The notes: generated by a model not told the origin, from the letters alone. 64,000 nt of DNA from Roseburia faecis (GCF_001406815.1 NZ_CVRR01000010.1:1-64000), one strand, 5' to 3'. Counted from the stretch's first letter, positions 28,718 to 38,531 are shown. Made by a program: numbers and translations.

Positions 28718-29782
28718 GTGAATATGATGAATACAAAAATAGAACGTGTCAATCCCGAACAGATTGACGAAACAATTATGGAAGAGGCCGGACGTCTGAT
28801 CGCAGAGGGTGAACTGGTCGCTTTTCCGACAGAAACGGTATACGGTCTTGGCGGAGATGCCCTGCATCCGGAAGCTGCCCGCAAAATCTATGCAGCAAAA
28901 GGACGTCCTTCGGACAACCCCCTGATCGTGCACATTGCGGACTTTTCCGATATGGAACGTGTTGCACGTGAAGTTCCGGAGGCTGCCCGCAAATTGGCCG
29001 GTGCTTTCTGGCCGGGTCCCCTGACGATGATCGTCTGGAAAAGCGATGCCGTTCCGATGGCAACAACCGGAGGAATGGATACTGTCGCTGTACGGATGCC
29101 GAATCACCCGGTTGCACTTGATCTGATACGCAAAAGCGGATGTCTGATCGCTGCGCCAAGTGCCAACACATCCGGTCGTCCGAGTCCGACAGAAGCTTCT
29201 CATGTTGCAGAGGATTTATCCGGTCGGATTGCCATGATTTTAGATGGCGGCCCGGTCGGTATCGGCATTGAATCTACCATCATTGATCTGACCGAATCAA
29301 AACCTATGGTACTGCGTCCCGGCTACATTACGCCGCAGATGCTTTCCAAGGTGCTTGGCGAAGAGGTTATCATTGATCCGGGCATTATTGCTGCAGATGA
29401 CACACGCAAACCGAAAGCTCCGGGTATGAAATACAAACATTATGCCCCAAAAGCCGATATGGTAATCGTAGACGGATCATCCGCCGCGGTCATCTCCAGA
29501 ATCAATGCTCTGGTACATGAAAAACAGGAGAATGGAAAAAAGGTAGCTGTCATTGCTACGGAAGAAACCCGTTCTTCCTATCATGCAGATGTCATTCTTT
29601 CCATGGGCAGCCGTTCCAACGAAGACGCCATTGCACAGCATCTGTACAAAATTTTGCGTGAGTGTGATGAATTGCATGTAGATGCCATTTATTCAGAAAG
29701 CTTTCAGACCCCTCGCATCGGACAGGCCATTATGAACCGTCTGCTCAAAGCGGCCGGTCATACCGTAATACATTGCGATTAG
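28718..29782 (+). CDS. tsaC: Threonylcarbamoyl-AMP synthase (Sua5 type)
   Basis: Makes threonylcarbamoyl-AMP from threonine, bicarbonate and ATP for t6A37 in tRNA. 354 residues: the N-terminal YrdC domain has AEGELVAFPTETVYGLGGDA, KGRPSDNPLIVHIAD and SANTSGRPSPTEASHV; the C-terminal Sua5 domain begins near residue 210 and includes PGMKYKHYAPKADMVIV. The two-domain form distinguishes it from short TsaC. GTG at 28718 has GGAAAG six bases upstream; ATG codons at 28724 and 28727 are alternatives differing by two or three residues. It leads the plus-strand operon with the phosphatase homologue and upp. Confidence 0.94.
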   Translation: MNMMNTKIERVNPEQIDETIMEEAGRLIAEGELVAFPTETVYGLGGDALHPEAARKIYAAKGRPSDNPLIVHIADFSDMERVAREVPEAARKLAGAFWPGPLTMIVWKSDAVPMATTGGMDTVAVRMPNHPVALDLIRKSGCLIAAPSANTSGRPSPTEASHVAEDLSGRIAMILDGGPVGIGIESTIIDLTESKPMVLRPGYITPQMLSKVLGEEVIIDPGIIAADDTRKPKAPGMKYKHYAPKADMVIVDGSSAAVISRINALVHEKQENGKKVAVIATEETRSSYHADVILSMGSRSNEDAIAQHLYKILRECDELHVDAIYSESFQTPRIGQAIMNRLLKAAGHTVIHCD

Positions 29783-29792
29783 GAGTAATTAT

Positions 29793-30254
29793 ATGGAGTA
29801 TAACAAACTGATTTTTGTTGCCCAGACAGGAACCTGTCGCGAGGCAATGGCAGCCGGTATCATGGGAGATTTTACCTTGCGTCATCCGCTGGAGATCTTA
29901 TCCCGTGGACTTGTTGTACAATTTCAGGAACCAATGAATCAAAAAGCCGAAGCTGTCTTAATCAGCAACGGTATCAATATGGAAAATTATGTTTCCCAGC
30001 AGCTGACGGAAGAAGATCTGACAGAAGATGCTCTTGTCATTACCATGGAAGAAATTCACCGGGAGCGCATTTTAGAGCAGTTTGAAAATGCTGTTCCGGA
30101 AAATATACAGGTTCTTACCAAATATGTCGGGGACGAACTGGAAATATTAGATCCATACGGAGGTGCTTTGCCCGCCTACGGATTATGCTATGAAACCCTG
30201 CGCAAATCAATCAAAAAACTTGTGAAAAAACTTAACGAAGAAGAAGGAGAATAA
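29793..30254 (+). CDS. Low-molecular-weight phosphatase homologue lacking the catalytic cysteine
   Basis: 153 residues with the LMW-PTP fold pattern. In active members the P-loop is C-x5-R(S/T) near residue 10; here the segment is [17 protein letters not shown], so the nucleophile position is Ala10, and the Asn and Ser of the loop are Gly13 and Glu17, while C15 and R16 remain. The later general-acid region is kept as [12 protein letters not shown] (D120). Position next to sua5 and upp is that of ywlE, the protein-arginine phosphatase of Bacillus. With the cysteine lost, phosphatase activity is unlikely; it may bind phosphoproteins or have a new role (inference). Ribosome site and coupling look normal, so it is not an obvious pseudogene. 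Confidence 0.82.
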   Translation: MEYNKLIFVAQTGTCREAMAAGIMGDFTLRHPLEILSRGLVVQFQEPMNQKAEAVLISNGINMENYVSQQLTEEDLTEDALVITMEEIHRERILEQFENAVPENIQVLTKYVGDELEILDPYGGALPAYGLCYETLRKSIKKLVKKLNEEEGE

Positions 30255-30258
30255 ATTT

Positions 30259-30888
30259 ATGGGAAAAGTAGTCGTTATGGATCACCCGCTGATCCAGCAC
30301 AAGATCGGATTAATGAGAAGAACCGAGACCGGCTCTAAGGATTTCCGTACACTTGCAGGCGAAGTTGCAATGTTTGAGTGTTACGAGGCAACCCGTGATC
30401 TTGAGTTACAGGATGTGGAGATCGAAACTCCGATCTGTAAGACGACCGTAAAAGAATTAAAAGGAAAAAAACTGGCAGTGGTACCGATTCTGCGTGCCGG
30501 ACTTGGCATGGTAGACGGTATGCTGGAAATGATTCCTGCTGCAAAAGTCGGACATATCGGTCTCTACCGTGATCCTGAGACAGCAAAACCAGTGGAATAT
30601 TACTGCAAACTTCCGGCAGACTGTGCCAACCGCGAAGTATTTGTCGTAGATCCGATGTTGGCTACCGGCGGATCAGCCATCGCAGCAATCCAGATGCTGA
30701 AAGACAAGGGTGTAAAAAGCATTCGTTTTATGTGCATCATTGCTGCACCGGAAGGTGTAAAAGCACTTACCGATGCTCACCCGGATGTTGATCTTTACAT
30801 CGGAGCACTTGATGATCATTTAAATGAACATAAATATATTGTTCCGGGTCTGGGAGATGCCGGTGATCGTATCTTTGGAACCAAATAA
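30259..30888 (+). CDS. upp: Uracil phosphoribosyltransferase
   Basis: Salvages uracil to UMP with PRPP. 209 residues: [20 protein letters not shown] at the N-terminus, [14 protein letters not shown], the PRPP loop [16 protein letters not shown] (about 130-145) and [15 protein letters not shown] at the C-terminus, which is the uracil-binding end of the family. Four nt after the phosphatase homologue. Confidence 0.98.
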   Translation: MGKVVVMDHPLIQHKIGLMRRTETGSKDFRTLAGEVAMFECYEATRDLELQDVEIETPICKTTVKELKGKKLAVVPILRAGLGMVDGMLEMIPAAKVGHIGLYRDPETAKPVEYYCKLPADCANREVFVVDPMLATGGSAIAAIQMLKDKGVKSIRFMCIIAAPEGVKALTDAHPDVDLYIGALDDHLNEHKYIVPGLGDAGDRIFGTK

Positions 30889-30906
30889 TCAGATATTACA
30901 ATATCC

Positions 30907-30940
30907 AGGGGGCAAAAGTCAGGATTGACTTATTGCCCCT
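30907..30940 (+). terminator. Hairpin after upp
   Basis: GGGGCAA pairs with TTGCCCC around AGTC/GACT (30910-30938), with small bulges. The T-run after it is interrupted (TCTCGTTATTTT), so read-through to the deaminase gene is likely. Confidence 0.6.
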
Positions 30941-30979
30941 CTCGTTATTTTACAGAAACTGCAAAGGAGGCTAACACAT

Positions 30980-31459
30980 ATGAGCACAAAACGACAGGAC
31001 TACATCAGCTGGGACGAATACTTCATGGGCGTTGCCATGCTCTCCGGTATGCGTTCCAAAGATCCAAACACACAGGTTGGAGCCTGTATTGTCAGTGACA
31101 AACACAAAATTCTTTCCATGGGATATAATGGATTTCCAACCGGATGTTCCGATGATGATTTCCCATGGGTACGCGAAGGCGATGACAACAAATACTTTTA
31201 CTCTACCCACAGTGAATTGAATGCCATTCTCAACTACCGGGGCGGAAGCCTGGAAGGATCAACCATATATGTTACGCTCTTTCCATGCAATGAATGTGCC
31301 AAAGCCATTATCCAGTGTGGTATCCGTGAAGTTGTTTACGACAGTGACAAATACGCTTCTACCCCGGGTGTGATCGCATCCAAAAAAATGCTGCGCGCCG
31401 CCGGTGTGACACTGCGCCATTATGAACACACGAACCGGGAAGTAAAATTGTCATTGTAA
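30980..31459 (+). CDS. dCMP deaminase (ComEB-like)
   Basis: Zinc-dependent deaminase, 159 residues, converting dCMP to dUMP for dTMP synthesis. Zinc site: HSELNAIL (H and catalytic E, about residues 76-83) and FPCNECAKAII (about 98-108). DPNTQVGACIVSDK and YNGFPTGC are substrate-loop features. ATG at 30980 follows AAAGGAGG. A clear terminator follows. ComEB homologues have this size; no competence genes are nearby. Confidence 0.93.
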   Translation: MSTKRQDYISWDEYFMGVAMLSGMRSKDPNTQVGACIVSDKHKILSMGYNGFPTGCSDDDFPWVREGDDNKYFYSTHSELNAILNYRGGSLEGSTIYVTLFPCNECAKAIIQCGIREVVYDSDKYASTPGVIASKKMLRAAGVTLRHYEHTNREVKLSL

Positions 31460-31476
31460 GAGTTGAAAAAATAAAT

Positions 31477-31506
31477 AAAAAAGACAGCTACGAACGCTGC
31501 CTTTTT
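31477..31506 (+). terminator. Intrinsic terminator of the deaminase gene
   Basis: AAAAGaCAGC (31479-31488) and GCTGcCTTTTT (31496-31506) form a 9-bp stem with one mismatch, loop of seven, and a T-run. Confidence 0.85.
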
Positions 31507-31655
31507 AGGAGAAGGTATTTTTACTATGGGGTATAGCAAAAACTATATATAATGTATTGGGGGGTTTTTACAGTGATTATAGTACCATGGATCTACACAG
31601 AAGTGTGCACAAACTTCACAAAAGTTTGGCATCGTTTTTGTGCACTATGTATACA
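31507..31655. other. Noncoding gap with inverted repeats between two terminators
   Basis: No gene is supported. The stretch has CAAACTT (31610-31616) facing AAGTTTG (31622-31628) with GTGCAC on each side (31605-31610 and 31640-31645). It could be a protein site or a short transcript ending at the strong terminator at 31656; the only ORFs run into that terminator and into ftsH, so they are not credible. Confidence 0.4.
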
Positions 31656-31700
31656 GAAAAAAGGCTCTGCCGGAAAGTTTTTCCCGGCAGAGCCTTTTTC
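31656..31700. terminator. Strong bidirectional terminator next to ftsH
   Basis: AAAAAGGCTCTGCCGG (31658-31673) and CCGGCAGAGCCTTTTT (31684-31699) pair perfectly around a 10-nt loop, with A-run before and T-run after, so it ends ftsH transcripts (minus) and any plus-strand transcript. Confidence 0.92.
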
Positions 31701-31724
31701 TGTCATTTTGACCATCCAGATCTT

Positions 31725-33548
31725 TTATGCTTCAAATAATGCTTCAAACTCTTCGCGTGTAATCTTTTCTTTCTCCAGAAGAAGTGCTGCACAGCGGTCA
31801 AGCACATCCCGATGCTCGGCAATGATTGTTTTTGCCTTCTCATAAGACTCATCAATGATACGCTTTACTTCCACATCAATGGCAGAGGCAATTCCCTCAC
31901 TGTAGCTGTGTGCATGTGCCAGATCACGTCCGATAAATACTTCATCGTCATCATCTTTGTAGCAGATCAGGCCGATATTCTCGGACATTCCATACCGTGT
32001 CACCATATCCCGCGCCATCTTGGTGGCCTGCTTGATATCCTGGGAGGCACCTGTGGTAATATCATCAAATACCAGTTCCTCTGCAACACGTCCTCCGAGA
32101 TCTACCACGATCTCCTGCAGCATACGTCCCCTGGAGTTAAACATCTCATCCTTCTCCGGAAGCGGCATGGTATAACCCGCAGCCCCGGCACCGGTTGGGA
32201 TAATGGATACCGTATGCACCGGTCCCACATCCGGCAGAAGATGAAATAGAAGGGCATGTCCGGATTCATGATATGCTGTAATTTTCTTTTCTTTTTCGGA
32301 AATCACGCGGCTGTGTTTCTCCGCACCGATTCCCACTTTGATGAATGCTTTCTGGATATCTGCCTGCTGAATATATGCCCGGCTTTCTTTTGCTGCAAGA
32401 ATGGCAGCCTCATTCAGCAGATTCTCCAGATCTGCTCCTGTAAATCCCGCAGTCGTCTGTGCGATCTGTTTTAAATCAACGTCATCTCCCAGCGGCTTGT
32501 TCTTTGCATGAACCTGAAGAATTTCTTCACGGCCTGCCACATCCGGTCTTCCGACTACAATCTTTCGGTCAAAACGTCCCGGACGCATGATCGCCGGATC
32601 AAGAATATCCACACGGTTGGTTGCTGCCATCACGATAATTCCCTGATTAACACCAAATCCATCCATCTCAACAAGCATCTGGTTTAAGGTCTGTTCGCGC
32701 TCATCATGACCGCCTCCCATACCTGTACCACGGCGTCTGGCCACAGCATCAATCTCATCGATAAATACGATACACGGTGCATTTTTCTTGGCATCCTCAA
32801 ACAGATCACGGACACGCGAAGCTCCGACACCGACAAACATTTCTACGAAATCGGAACCGGAAATACTAAAGAACGGTACTCCGGCCTCGCCTGCAACGGC
32901 TTTTGCCAGAAGTGTCTTACCGGTTCCCGGAGGTCCGACTAAGAGCACACCTTTCGGAATACGTGCACCAAGGTTTGTATACTTCTTTGGTGCACGCAGA
33001 AAGTCCACCAGTTCCTCAAGTTCTTCTTTTTCTTCTTTCAGACCGGCGACATTCTCAAATGTCATATGGTTATCTTCCTCGGTGGAAAGCTTTGCACGGC
33101 TTTTTCCAAAATTCATCATTTTACCGCCGCTGTTGTTTGCTGCCGCATTGTTGCTCATAATCATAAACAGAATGAAGATAGCACCAAAAATAAGAAGATA
33201 TGGCAGAAGTGTCATAATCCAGCTCTCTGACGGCACATCATCCACAACAAACTGGGTAAAATCCTTTTCTTTTAATTCTTTCTGGATCTCGTTCACATCT
33301 GAGGTATACATCCGTTCCGTAGAACCATCTTTCAGTTTGATATTCAGATAACCGGTCGGTACTTCACGGTTCTGCTCTACCCGGATACTGACAACCTTTT
33401 CCTCACTGATGGCTTTCCAGAGATTATTCTGTGTGAAATCACTGGTTGTACTGTTGTTGGTAAATGTATACCACAAAATAATCACAAGCAGGATCAGCAT
33501 CGCATAGACACCAAATCCTCCAAATCGGGGTCTGTTCTTTGTATTCAA
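31725..33548 (-). CDS. ftsH: ATP-dependent zinc metalloprotease FtsH
   Basis: Membrane AAA+ protease, 607 residues, degrading membrane and regulatory proteins. Helices at about 14-30 and 112-132, Walker A GPPGTGKT (205-212), Walker [34 protein letters not shown], and the zinc site HESGH at 427-431. Last gene of the tilS-hpt-ftsH end of the cluster, 18 nt after hpt. Confidence 0.98.
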   Translation of the reverse strand: MNTKNRPRFGGFGVYAMLILLVIILWYTFTNNSTTSDFTQNNLWKAISEEKVVSIRVEQNREVPTGYLNIKLKDGSTERMYTSDVNEIQKELKEKDFTQFVVDDVPSESWIMTLLPYLLIFGAIFILFMIMSNNAAANNSGGKMMNFGKSRAKLSTEEDNHMTFENVAGLKEEKEELEELVDFLRAPKKYTNLGARIPKGVLLVGPPGTGKTLLAKAVAGEAGVPFFSISGSDFVEMFVGVGASRVRDLFEDAKKNAPCIVFIDEIDAVARRRGTGMGGGHDEREQTLNQMLVEMDGFGVNQGIIVMAATNRVDILDPAIMRPGRFDRKIVVGRPDVAGREEILQVHAKNKPLGDDVDLKQIAQTTAGFTGADLENLLNEAAILAAKESRAYIQQADIQKAFIKVGIGAEKHSRVISEKEKKITAYHESGHALLFHLLPDVGPVHTVSIIPTGAGAAGYTMPLPEKDEMFNSRGRMLQEIVVDLGGRVAEELVFDDITTGASQDIKQATKMARDMVTRYGMSENIGLICYKDDDDEVFIGRDLAHAHSYSEGIASAIDVEVKRIIDESYEKAKTIIAEHRDVLDRCAALLLEKEKITREEFEALFEA

Positions 33549-33566
33549 TGTACTACTCTCCTTTTT

Positions 33567-34109
33567 TTAATCCGCATCTTCCACGAATCCAATATACGGA
33601 AGATTACGGTATCTCTGATCGTAATCAAGACCAAATCCGACTACGAACTTATCCGGTATCACAAATCCGGTATAATCCACCTGCAGGTTTTCTACCACCC
33701 GGCGATCCGGTTTATCCAGCAGCGTACAGATCGTAAGAGTTTTTGGATTACGACTCTCAAACAGCTGCATCAGCCGGCTTAATGTATTTCCGGAATCCAC
33801 AATATCTTCCACAACGATCACGTTCTCTCCTTCAATCGACTGTTCAAGATCCTTCTTGATATTTACGACACCGGAAGAATGGGTCTGTGCTCCATAACTG
33901 GATGCTGATATAAAATCGATCGTCATTGGCAGCGCAATCCGCTTTGCAAGTTCTGTTGTGAAAAAGATAGATCCTTTCAGGATACAGACCAGATAAACCG
34001 ACTCGCCTTTGAAACGTTCCGTGATCTGTGCACCGATCTCTGCAATCCGCTGATTTAACTGTTCCTCGGTCAGATATACCGATATCTCATGTTTCTTACT
34101 GTAATCCAT
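33567..34109 (-). CDS. hpt: Hypoxanthine phosphoribosyltransferase
   Basis: Purine salvage enzyme, 180 residues from the chosen start. PRPP loop VIVVEDIVDSGNTLSRLM (around residue 100), LVCILKGSIFFTTELAK and LQVDYTGFVIPDKFVVGFG. The frame can start at a TTG at 34127, but ATG at 34109 has AAGGAGG at eight bases and fits other Hpt proteins. The tilS-hpt-ftsH order is conserved in Firmicutes. Confidence 0.95.
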   Translation of the reverse strand: MDYSKKHEISVYLTEEQLNQRIAEIGAQITERFKGESVYLVCILKGSIFFTTELAKRIALPMTIDFISASSYGAQTHSSGVVNIKKDLEQSIEGENVIVVEDIVDSGNTLSRLMQLFESRNPKTLTICTLLDKPDRRVVENLQVDYTGFVIPDKFVVGFGLDYDQRYRNLPYIGFVEDAD

Positions 34110-34123
34110 CCTCTTATCCTCCT

Positions 34124-35524
34124 TCAATGGCTGCTATTACTGGCAGTGATCTCCAACACCCATCGGGTTGCATCGGAAATCCCTGTGCCATATGCCATAC
34201 GCCCTCCGACAATCCAGAAGATTTCATCCTCCCCGGCCAGAAGCAGCTGCTCATCTCTATGCGATGCCGGAATCTTTTCATTGACGAAATAATCCTCCAG
34301 CTTCTTGTGATGTCCTGCCGCATCCAGCACAAAATAGTCTCCTTTTCGGCGGTTACGTATAGCTAAACTATCTTTTATCTTATCATAATCAAACCATTTC
34401 GTATACATTTTTCGTGGAATTTTATCGGTATTCCCATCATACAGAAACTTTTTAAACGAAAATTTCCATTCACCGGCCAGCAGGTTTTCCGGCAGCCGGT
34501 CCGTATCTATCGGCAGACAGATCTTTTCCGTTTCCTTTCTTTTTCCCATGATTTCGATCACATTGTAAACTCTTGTGGCGGTCAGCCCATAGGGCAGTTT
34601 TACATATCTTCCGGTCTGTTTTTCCAGAAGGTCCGCCACTGCCTGCAAATGTGCCGCCGTAATATCTTTGCATGCCCCGGCAGCTTTCCAGACAGCTTTG
34701 CGGATCAGCCGCATCCGGACAGCCTGCGAAAGCTCTGCCAGCCCGTCCGTATCCAGTTTCACATTTTTCCTCTCCCCGGAAATAAATTTTTTCTCCAGGG
34801 AAACCGTCTCTTCTTCCAGATAATCTCTTACCTGCTGCAGCTGTTCCATCGCCGTCTGCATATGCTGTACCGCCTGCGGATTCATCCTTATCAGTTCCGG
34901 AAGCACCCTCTTTCGCATCCGGTTTCTGCTGTAGGACTCGTTGGCATTGGTACTGTCCGTACAATATCCCTGCCCCCGCTCCTCCAGAAATTGTTCGATC
35001 TGTTCCCTGCTGCACTGCAAAAAGGGACGGATATAGATTTCCCCGTTTGTTCCTGTCCGCTGTGGACGCATCCCGCACAGTCCATCCAGTCCGCTTCCCC
35101 GGATCAGCTGAAACAGCATGGTCTCCGCATTGTCTTCCATATGATGCGCCAGTGCGATCCGGACGTTTCTGTCCTGCCCGGCCGCATCCGCAAACACCTG
35201 ATATCGCAGAATTCGTGCCGCCTCTTCTTCTCCCAGATGATGTATTTTGGCATAACGTGGAACATCAACATTCCGGATATGACAGACAATCCCCCGTTGT
35301 TTACAGAGCTGTTCCACAAACACCGCATCATTTTTACTCTCTTCTCCACGAATTCCATGCTCCACGTGGATAACCTCAAGTGAAAAATTCATTTTCGTGG
35401 AAAGTTCATACAGAATCAGGCACAGACAGACAGAGTCCGCACCGCCGGACACTCCAACGAGTACCCTGCCTCCCTTCGGCACCATATTCCACTTTCTCAT
35501 AAATTTTTCTACCTGTACGATCAT
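34124..35524 (-). CDS. tilS: tRNA(Ile)-lysidine synthase
   Basis: Changes C34 of tRNA(Ile2) to lysidine so that AUA is read. 466 residues: N-terminal PP-loop ATPase domain with GVSGGADSVCLCLILYEL (about 23-40), HVEHGIRGEESKNDA, ALAHHMEDNAETMLFQLIRG, SGLDGLCGMRP; C-terminal TilS domain with RRKGDYF and KKLEDYFVNEKIPASHRDEQ. Start ATG overlaps the spoIIE stop by one base (position 35524). Confidence 0.96.
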   Translation of the reverse strand: MIVQVEKFMRKWNMVPKGGRVLVGVSGGADSVCLCLILYELSTKMNFSLEVIHVEHGIRGEESKNDAVFVEQLCKQRGIVCHIRNVDVPRYAKIHHLGEEEAARILRYQVFADAAGQDRNVRIALAHHMEDNAETMLFQLIRGSGLDGLCGMRPQRTGTNGEIYIRPFLQCSREQIEQFLEERGQGYCTDSTNANESYSRNRMRKRVLPELIRMNPQAVQHMQTAMEQLQQVRDYLEEETVSLEKKFISGERKNVKLDTDGLAELSQAVRMRLIRKAVWKAAGACKDITAAHLQAVADLLEKQTGRYVKLPYGLTATRVYNVIEIMGKRKETEKICLPIDTDRLPENLLAGEWKFSFKKFLYDGNTDKIPRKMYTKWFDYDKIKDSLAIRNRRKGDYFVLDAAGHHKKLEDYFVNEKIPASHRDEQLLLAGEDEIFWIVGGRMAYGTGISDATRWVLEITASNSSH

Positions 35525-37413
35525 TATTTCTCCCAGATTCCGCTTACCACTATTGTCATATCATCCGGTGCATGTCCTCCTGTAAAAAGCATCACATGTT
35601 CCATCAGCTTTTCAGCAAAAGTACCTGCGTTCTCTGTTTTTATCTCTTTTATCATTTCCGCGAGCTTTTCTTCCGGATTTTTCACATGTAGATATTCTAA
35701 CACACCATCCGTAACCATGACAAGGAAATCCCCATGTGTGAGCTTTCTGTGGATGACATCCCCGGTACAGGACGCATCGACTCCCGCCGGAAGTGTGGAC
35801 GCCCGCAGGCACTCCACCCGGTCTTTATGTTTCAGAAAAGATGCTGCTGCACCGATTTTGGTAATCGTCATCTGCCCACTGTACAGATCCAGATCCATGA
35901 AATCCAGTGTAGAGTAAGACTCACGATCTCCCTGCAGAACCATTGCCGAATTCATCATGCGGATAGCCGTCTCCTGAGGAAATCCTGCTTCCATAAATTT
36001 CTGCATCAGCTCTACCACCATATCGCTCTCCCGGAATGCAGACGGTCCGCTTCCCATACCATCGGAGACACATACATGATAATGCCCATTTTCCATCGAA
36101 AACAGAGAAAAGTTATCTCCACTGACACTCGATCCCTCTTCTTTTTCCGAGGCAACCCCGGATAATGCATAAAAGCAGGTATCTTCATACGCTGTAATCA
36201 TAACCGGTTCCTGTGTCAGTATGGATCTGGTATCCTCTTTCAGCCGGACCGCCATGCCTGAAGCACGCTCGAGCGCTTTTCGATAATTTTTAACAGGAAT
36301 TCCGCCTCCCCACTTACTTGCCACCAAAGCGGTCACCATGCGCCGCTTTTCTTTGTCCTCATAAACATGTATCTGTTTTACATCCAATCCCCGTTCCCTT
36401 GTCTCAAACGCAATTTTTGCCAGCAGAACACGCTCTGTCCGGTCCATACACCGGATTCCCTGATCCCAGTCCTGCAAAGCATCCGCCATCGCATCCAGCT
36501 GATCCGCGATTACCTTGCGGTTCTCCTGCAGGCGGTGATACCATGCCTCATTGAGTTCCATACGGGAAAAAGCCCAGATTGCCTCTTCCACCATCCCGGA
36601 ATAACGCGGACACTCTTCCATAAAATTCTGACTTAAAATTTCTTCTTTGGTACTGTGTTGTGCAACTGCCTGCAGCATCCGGCGGATTTTTATCCAGAAA
36701 TCCGGTTTCTGCTGCTCTAAACACACGACACATCCATCGCAGTCCGCACACAACTTTCCGGTAATCTCCTGGGCAAGAATATCCAGATGATCCTGCTGTT
36801 TTGGCTTTTGCCTGCCGTCCATCGCGGCAAATGCCACGGAAAGCTCGTCAACTGCCTCTGCAAATGCATGAATCCGCCCCTGAGGGTCCATTCCAACCAT
36901 CGTTTCCACGCCTTCCTCTTCCACCCGGTTCTTATGTCTCTCCCGGAAAATCTGACTGCCCATTCCGATTCCATAATGGAACAATACTGCCAGTGCAAAC
37001 ACGATCACACCTTCGCTGATGCCAAGGATCAATGCCTTTTTCTCCATATTCAGAATCAGAAGTCCCGATGTATTCATCGCGATCGTGGTAATTCCCGCAA
37101 TCATTCCTGCCGTCCATCCGCTGCAGCGCCTGTTTGCCCATATATAAAACCGGATTGCGATTCCCAGTACAAAAAGAATAAACAGATATTTTACAATCGC
37201 AGCCACCGGCATGCACCAGCCCATTCCCACAACCAGTCCTATGTATAGCAGAAAATTTCTCTTTTTATCCAGACAGCATGCCGTGTAAAATGCCGGCACC
37301 ACCGGATAATATCCCATGATACATAACATACTTGCCGCCAGCCCGAATACTGCATAGATCATTTTTCCGATCAGCGATCCTATCCCCATTGTTTTCCATT
37401 GTCCTGTACGCAT
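35524..37413 (-). CDS. spoIIE: Stage II sporulation protein E
   Basis: PP2C-type serine phosphatase that frees sigma-F in the forespore. ATG at 37413 follows GGAGGTGTATC and gives 629 residues, shorter than the roughly 800 of Bacillus SpoIIE; the membrane part has fewer helices (about 10-195). The central region has a cysteine cluster (CADCDGCVVCLEQQ, about 215-230), which occurs in clostridial forms. The PP2C domain at the C-terminus shows SDGMGSGPSAFRESDMVVEL, the segment with MTITKIGAAASFL, and FLVMVTDGVLEYL. Evidence that the organism sporulates, with the yab genes. Confidence 0.93.
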   Translation of the reverse strand: MRTGQWKTMGIGSLIGKMIYAVFGLAASMLCIMGYYPVVPAFYTACCLDKKRNFLLYIGLVVGMGWCMPVAAIVKYLFILFVLGIAIRFYIWANRRCSGWTAGMIAGITTIAMNTSGLLILNMEKKALILGISEGVIVFALAVLFHYGIGMGSQIFRERHKNRVEEEGVETMVGMDPQGRIHAFAEAVDELSVAFAAMDGRQKPKQQDHLDILAQEITGKLCADCDGCVVCLEQQKPDFWIKIRRMLQAVAQHSTKEEILSQNFMEECPRYSGMVEEAIWAFSRMELNEAWYHRLQENRKVIADQLDAMADALQDWDQGIRCMDRTERVLLAKIAFETRERGLDVKQIHVYEDKEKRRMVTALVASKWGGGIPVKNYRKALERASGMAVRLKEDTRSILTQEPVMITAYEDTCFYALSGVASEKEEGSSVSGDNFSLFSMENGHYHVCVSDGMGSGPSAFRESDMVVELMQKFMEAGFPQETAIRMMNSAMVLQGDRESYSTLDFMDLDLYSGQMTITKIGAAASFLKHKDRVECLRASTLPAGVDASCTGDVIHRKLTHGDFLVMVTDGVLEYLHVKNPEEKLAEMIKEIKTENAGTFAEKLMEHVMLFTGGHAPDDMTIVVSGIWEK

Positions 37414-37530
37414 GATACACCTCCAAAAAATTGTTTTCGAGGGACAAGTATACACAGACAATGACGCATATTCTGTCAGATTTTCTGTGGTTTTCAAAAA
37501 AGTTTTCGCTCAAATCTTCCATCAATGCAT

Positions 37531-37568
37531 TAAAGAAAAAGAAGAACCTGTTCAGACAGATTCTTCTT
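37531..37568 (-). terminator. Intrinsic terminator after divIC
   Basis: GAAGAACCTGT (37541-37551) and ACAGATTCTTC (37556-37566) pair with one mismatch around TCAG; on the minus strand TTTTTCTTT follows. It separates divIC from spoIIE, which therefore probably has its own promoter in 37414-37530. Confidence 0.82.
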
Positions 37569-37570
37569 TT

Positions 37571-37864
37571 CTACTTCTTTTCCTTGAAGATGATTTCATT
37601 CTTATAAGTCAGTCCAAGCTTGCTTTTTGCCACATCTTCAATATATTGTGAGGATTTCATATACGTCTCAAGATCATCTATCTCCGTAGATCTCTCGTTT
37701 TCTTCCTCATACTGCTGTTGTAATTCTTTTTCTTTTGCCGCATATTCCGCATCTTTTGAACGTATCCTGCAGATCTGAACCGTCATGACAACCAAAAATG
37801 CAAGCACAATGATCATGATTCCTGCAGTACCGCTTCCACGGCGACGCCTTTTAGTTTTTCTCAT
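37571..37864 (-). CDS. divIC: Septum formation protein DivIC/FtsB-like
   Basis: 97-residue bitopic protein: basic N-terminus (MRKTKRRRRGSG), one membrane helix (about 14-31), then a coiled coil rich in Glu/Gln (about 35-65) and the conserved end LETYMKSSQYIEDVAKSKLG with LTYKNEIIF. Partner of FtsL/DivIB in the divisome. Overlaps yabQ by 14 nt. Confidence 0.9.
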   Translation of the reverse strand: MRKTKRRRRGSGTAGIMIIVLAFLVVMTVQICRIRSKDAEYAAKEKELQQQYEEENERSTEIDDLETYMKSSQYIEDVAKSKLGLTYKNEIIFKEKK

Positions 37865-38252
37865 GTTCTTTCTCCGATTCTTCAGGCTTCTTTCTTTTAC
37901 GAAGCTTATTTAACTTTATTGTAGTCATTTCCCGGAACTTTTTCAACCTCTTTTTCAGATAATGAATCTTTTCCGTCAGATACCGCATAACAAACCGACT
38001 GCAGAAACTGTAATAAATCCACGCTCCCAGAAGGCTTCCCAGGAGTACATAGCCCCGGATTTTTCCATTATTTACCTGACAAAGATGCAGAAAAAAACAA
38101 AGCGAAATGACCAGCCAGTATACCAGATCCTCTAAGGAAATCATAAAGATCCCATGCGGAAAAATTCTACGAACTACACGGATTCCGTCATATGCCGCAA
38201 ATGCTATCATCCCAAACAGAAAAAAATGTACAAAAATCCTGCCCTCTTCCAC
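37851..38252 (-). CDS. yabQ: Spore cortex protein YabQ
   Basis: 133 residues with four hydrophobic segments (FVHFFLFGMIAFAAYDGI at the N-terminus, LEDLVYWLVISLCFFLHLCQ) and a strongly basic tail (KLRKRKKPEESEKEHEKN). YabQ sits in the outer forespore membrane and is needed for cortex assembly in Bacillus. Name rests on the conserved order yabP-yabQ-divIC plus topology. No gap to yabP. Confidence 0.88.
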   Translation of the reverse strand: MEEGRIFVHFFLFGMIAFAAYDGIRVVRRIFPHGIFMISLEDLVYWLVISLCFFLHLCQVNNGKIRGYVLLGSLLGAWIYYSFCSRFVMRYLTEKIHYLKKRLKKFREMTTIKLNKLRKRKKPEESEKEHEKN

Positions 38253-38531
38253 TTAACCGAACCACTTTCCAAAGACACCCCGGCCAGGTGTTCCGGAATA
38301 TTGAAGCATATCCACGGTTCCATCAATTTCCACTTCTTTTTTCTGCAGGTCCAGCCGGTTTACGTGAAGTTCTTTTCCCTTAATCGTCAACCGTCCGAGT
38401 TCTGTGTCAAGGATAATCTCATTTGCATCAAAATTTACAACATCCGTTACACCGGTAAAACTTCCGCTTTTCCGGTTCTGCAGGATCAGCTTATGCTGCC
38501 CTGTGCTGTTTGACTGTCCTCTTTCTTCCAT
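38253..38531 (-). CDS. yabP: Sporulation protein YabP
   Basis: 92 residues without membrane helices, beta-rich: HKLILQNRKSGSFTGVTDVV, ILDTELGRLTIKGKELHVNR and a C-terminal SGTPGRGVFGKWFG. These are the YabP/YqfC-type features. Expressed with yabQ under mother-cell control in Bacillus; no sigma-E promoter was resolved here. Confidence 0.9.
   Translation of the reverse strand: MEERGQSNSTGQHKLILQNRKSGSFTGVTDVVNFDANEIILDTELGRLTIKGKELHVNRLDLQKKEVEIDGTVDMLQYSGTPGRGVFGKWFG

Noticed and set aside
31552-31845. 97-codon plus-strand frame before ftsH
   Set aside because: Runs through a strong terminator and into ftsH on the other strand; no ribosome site.
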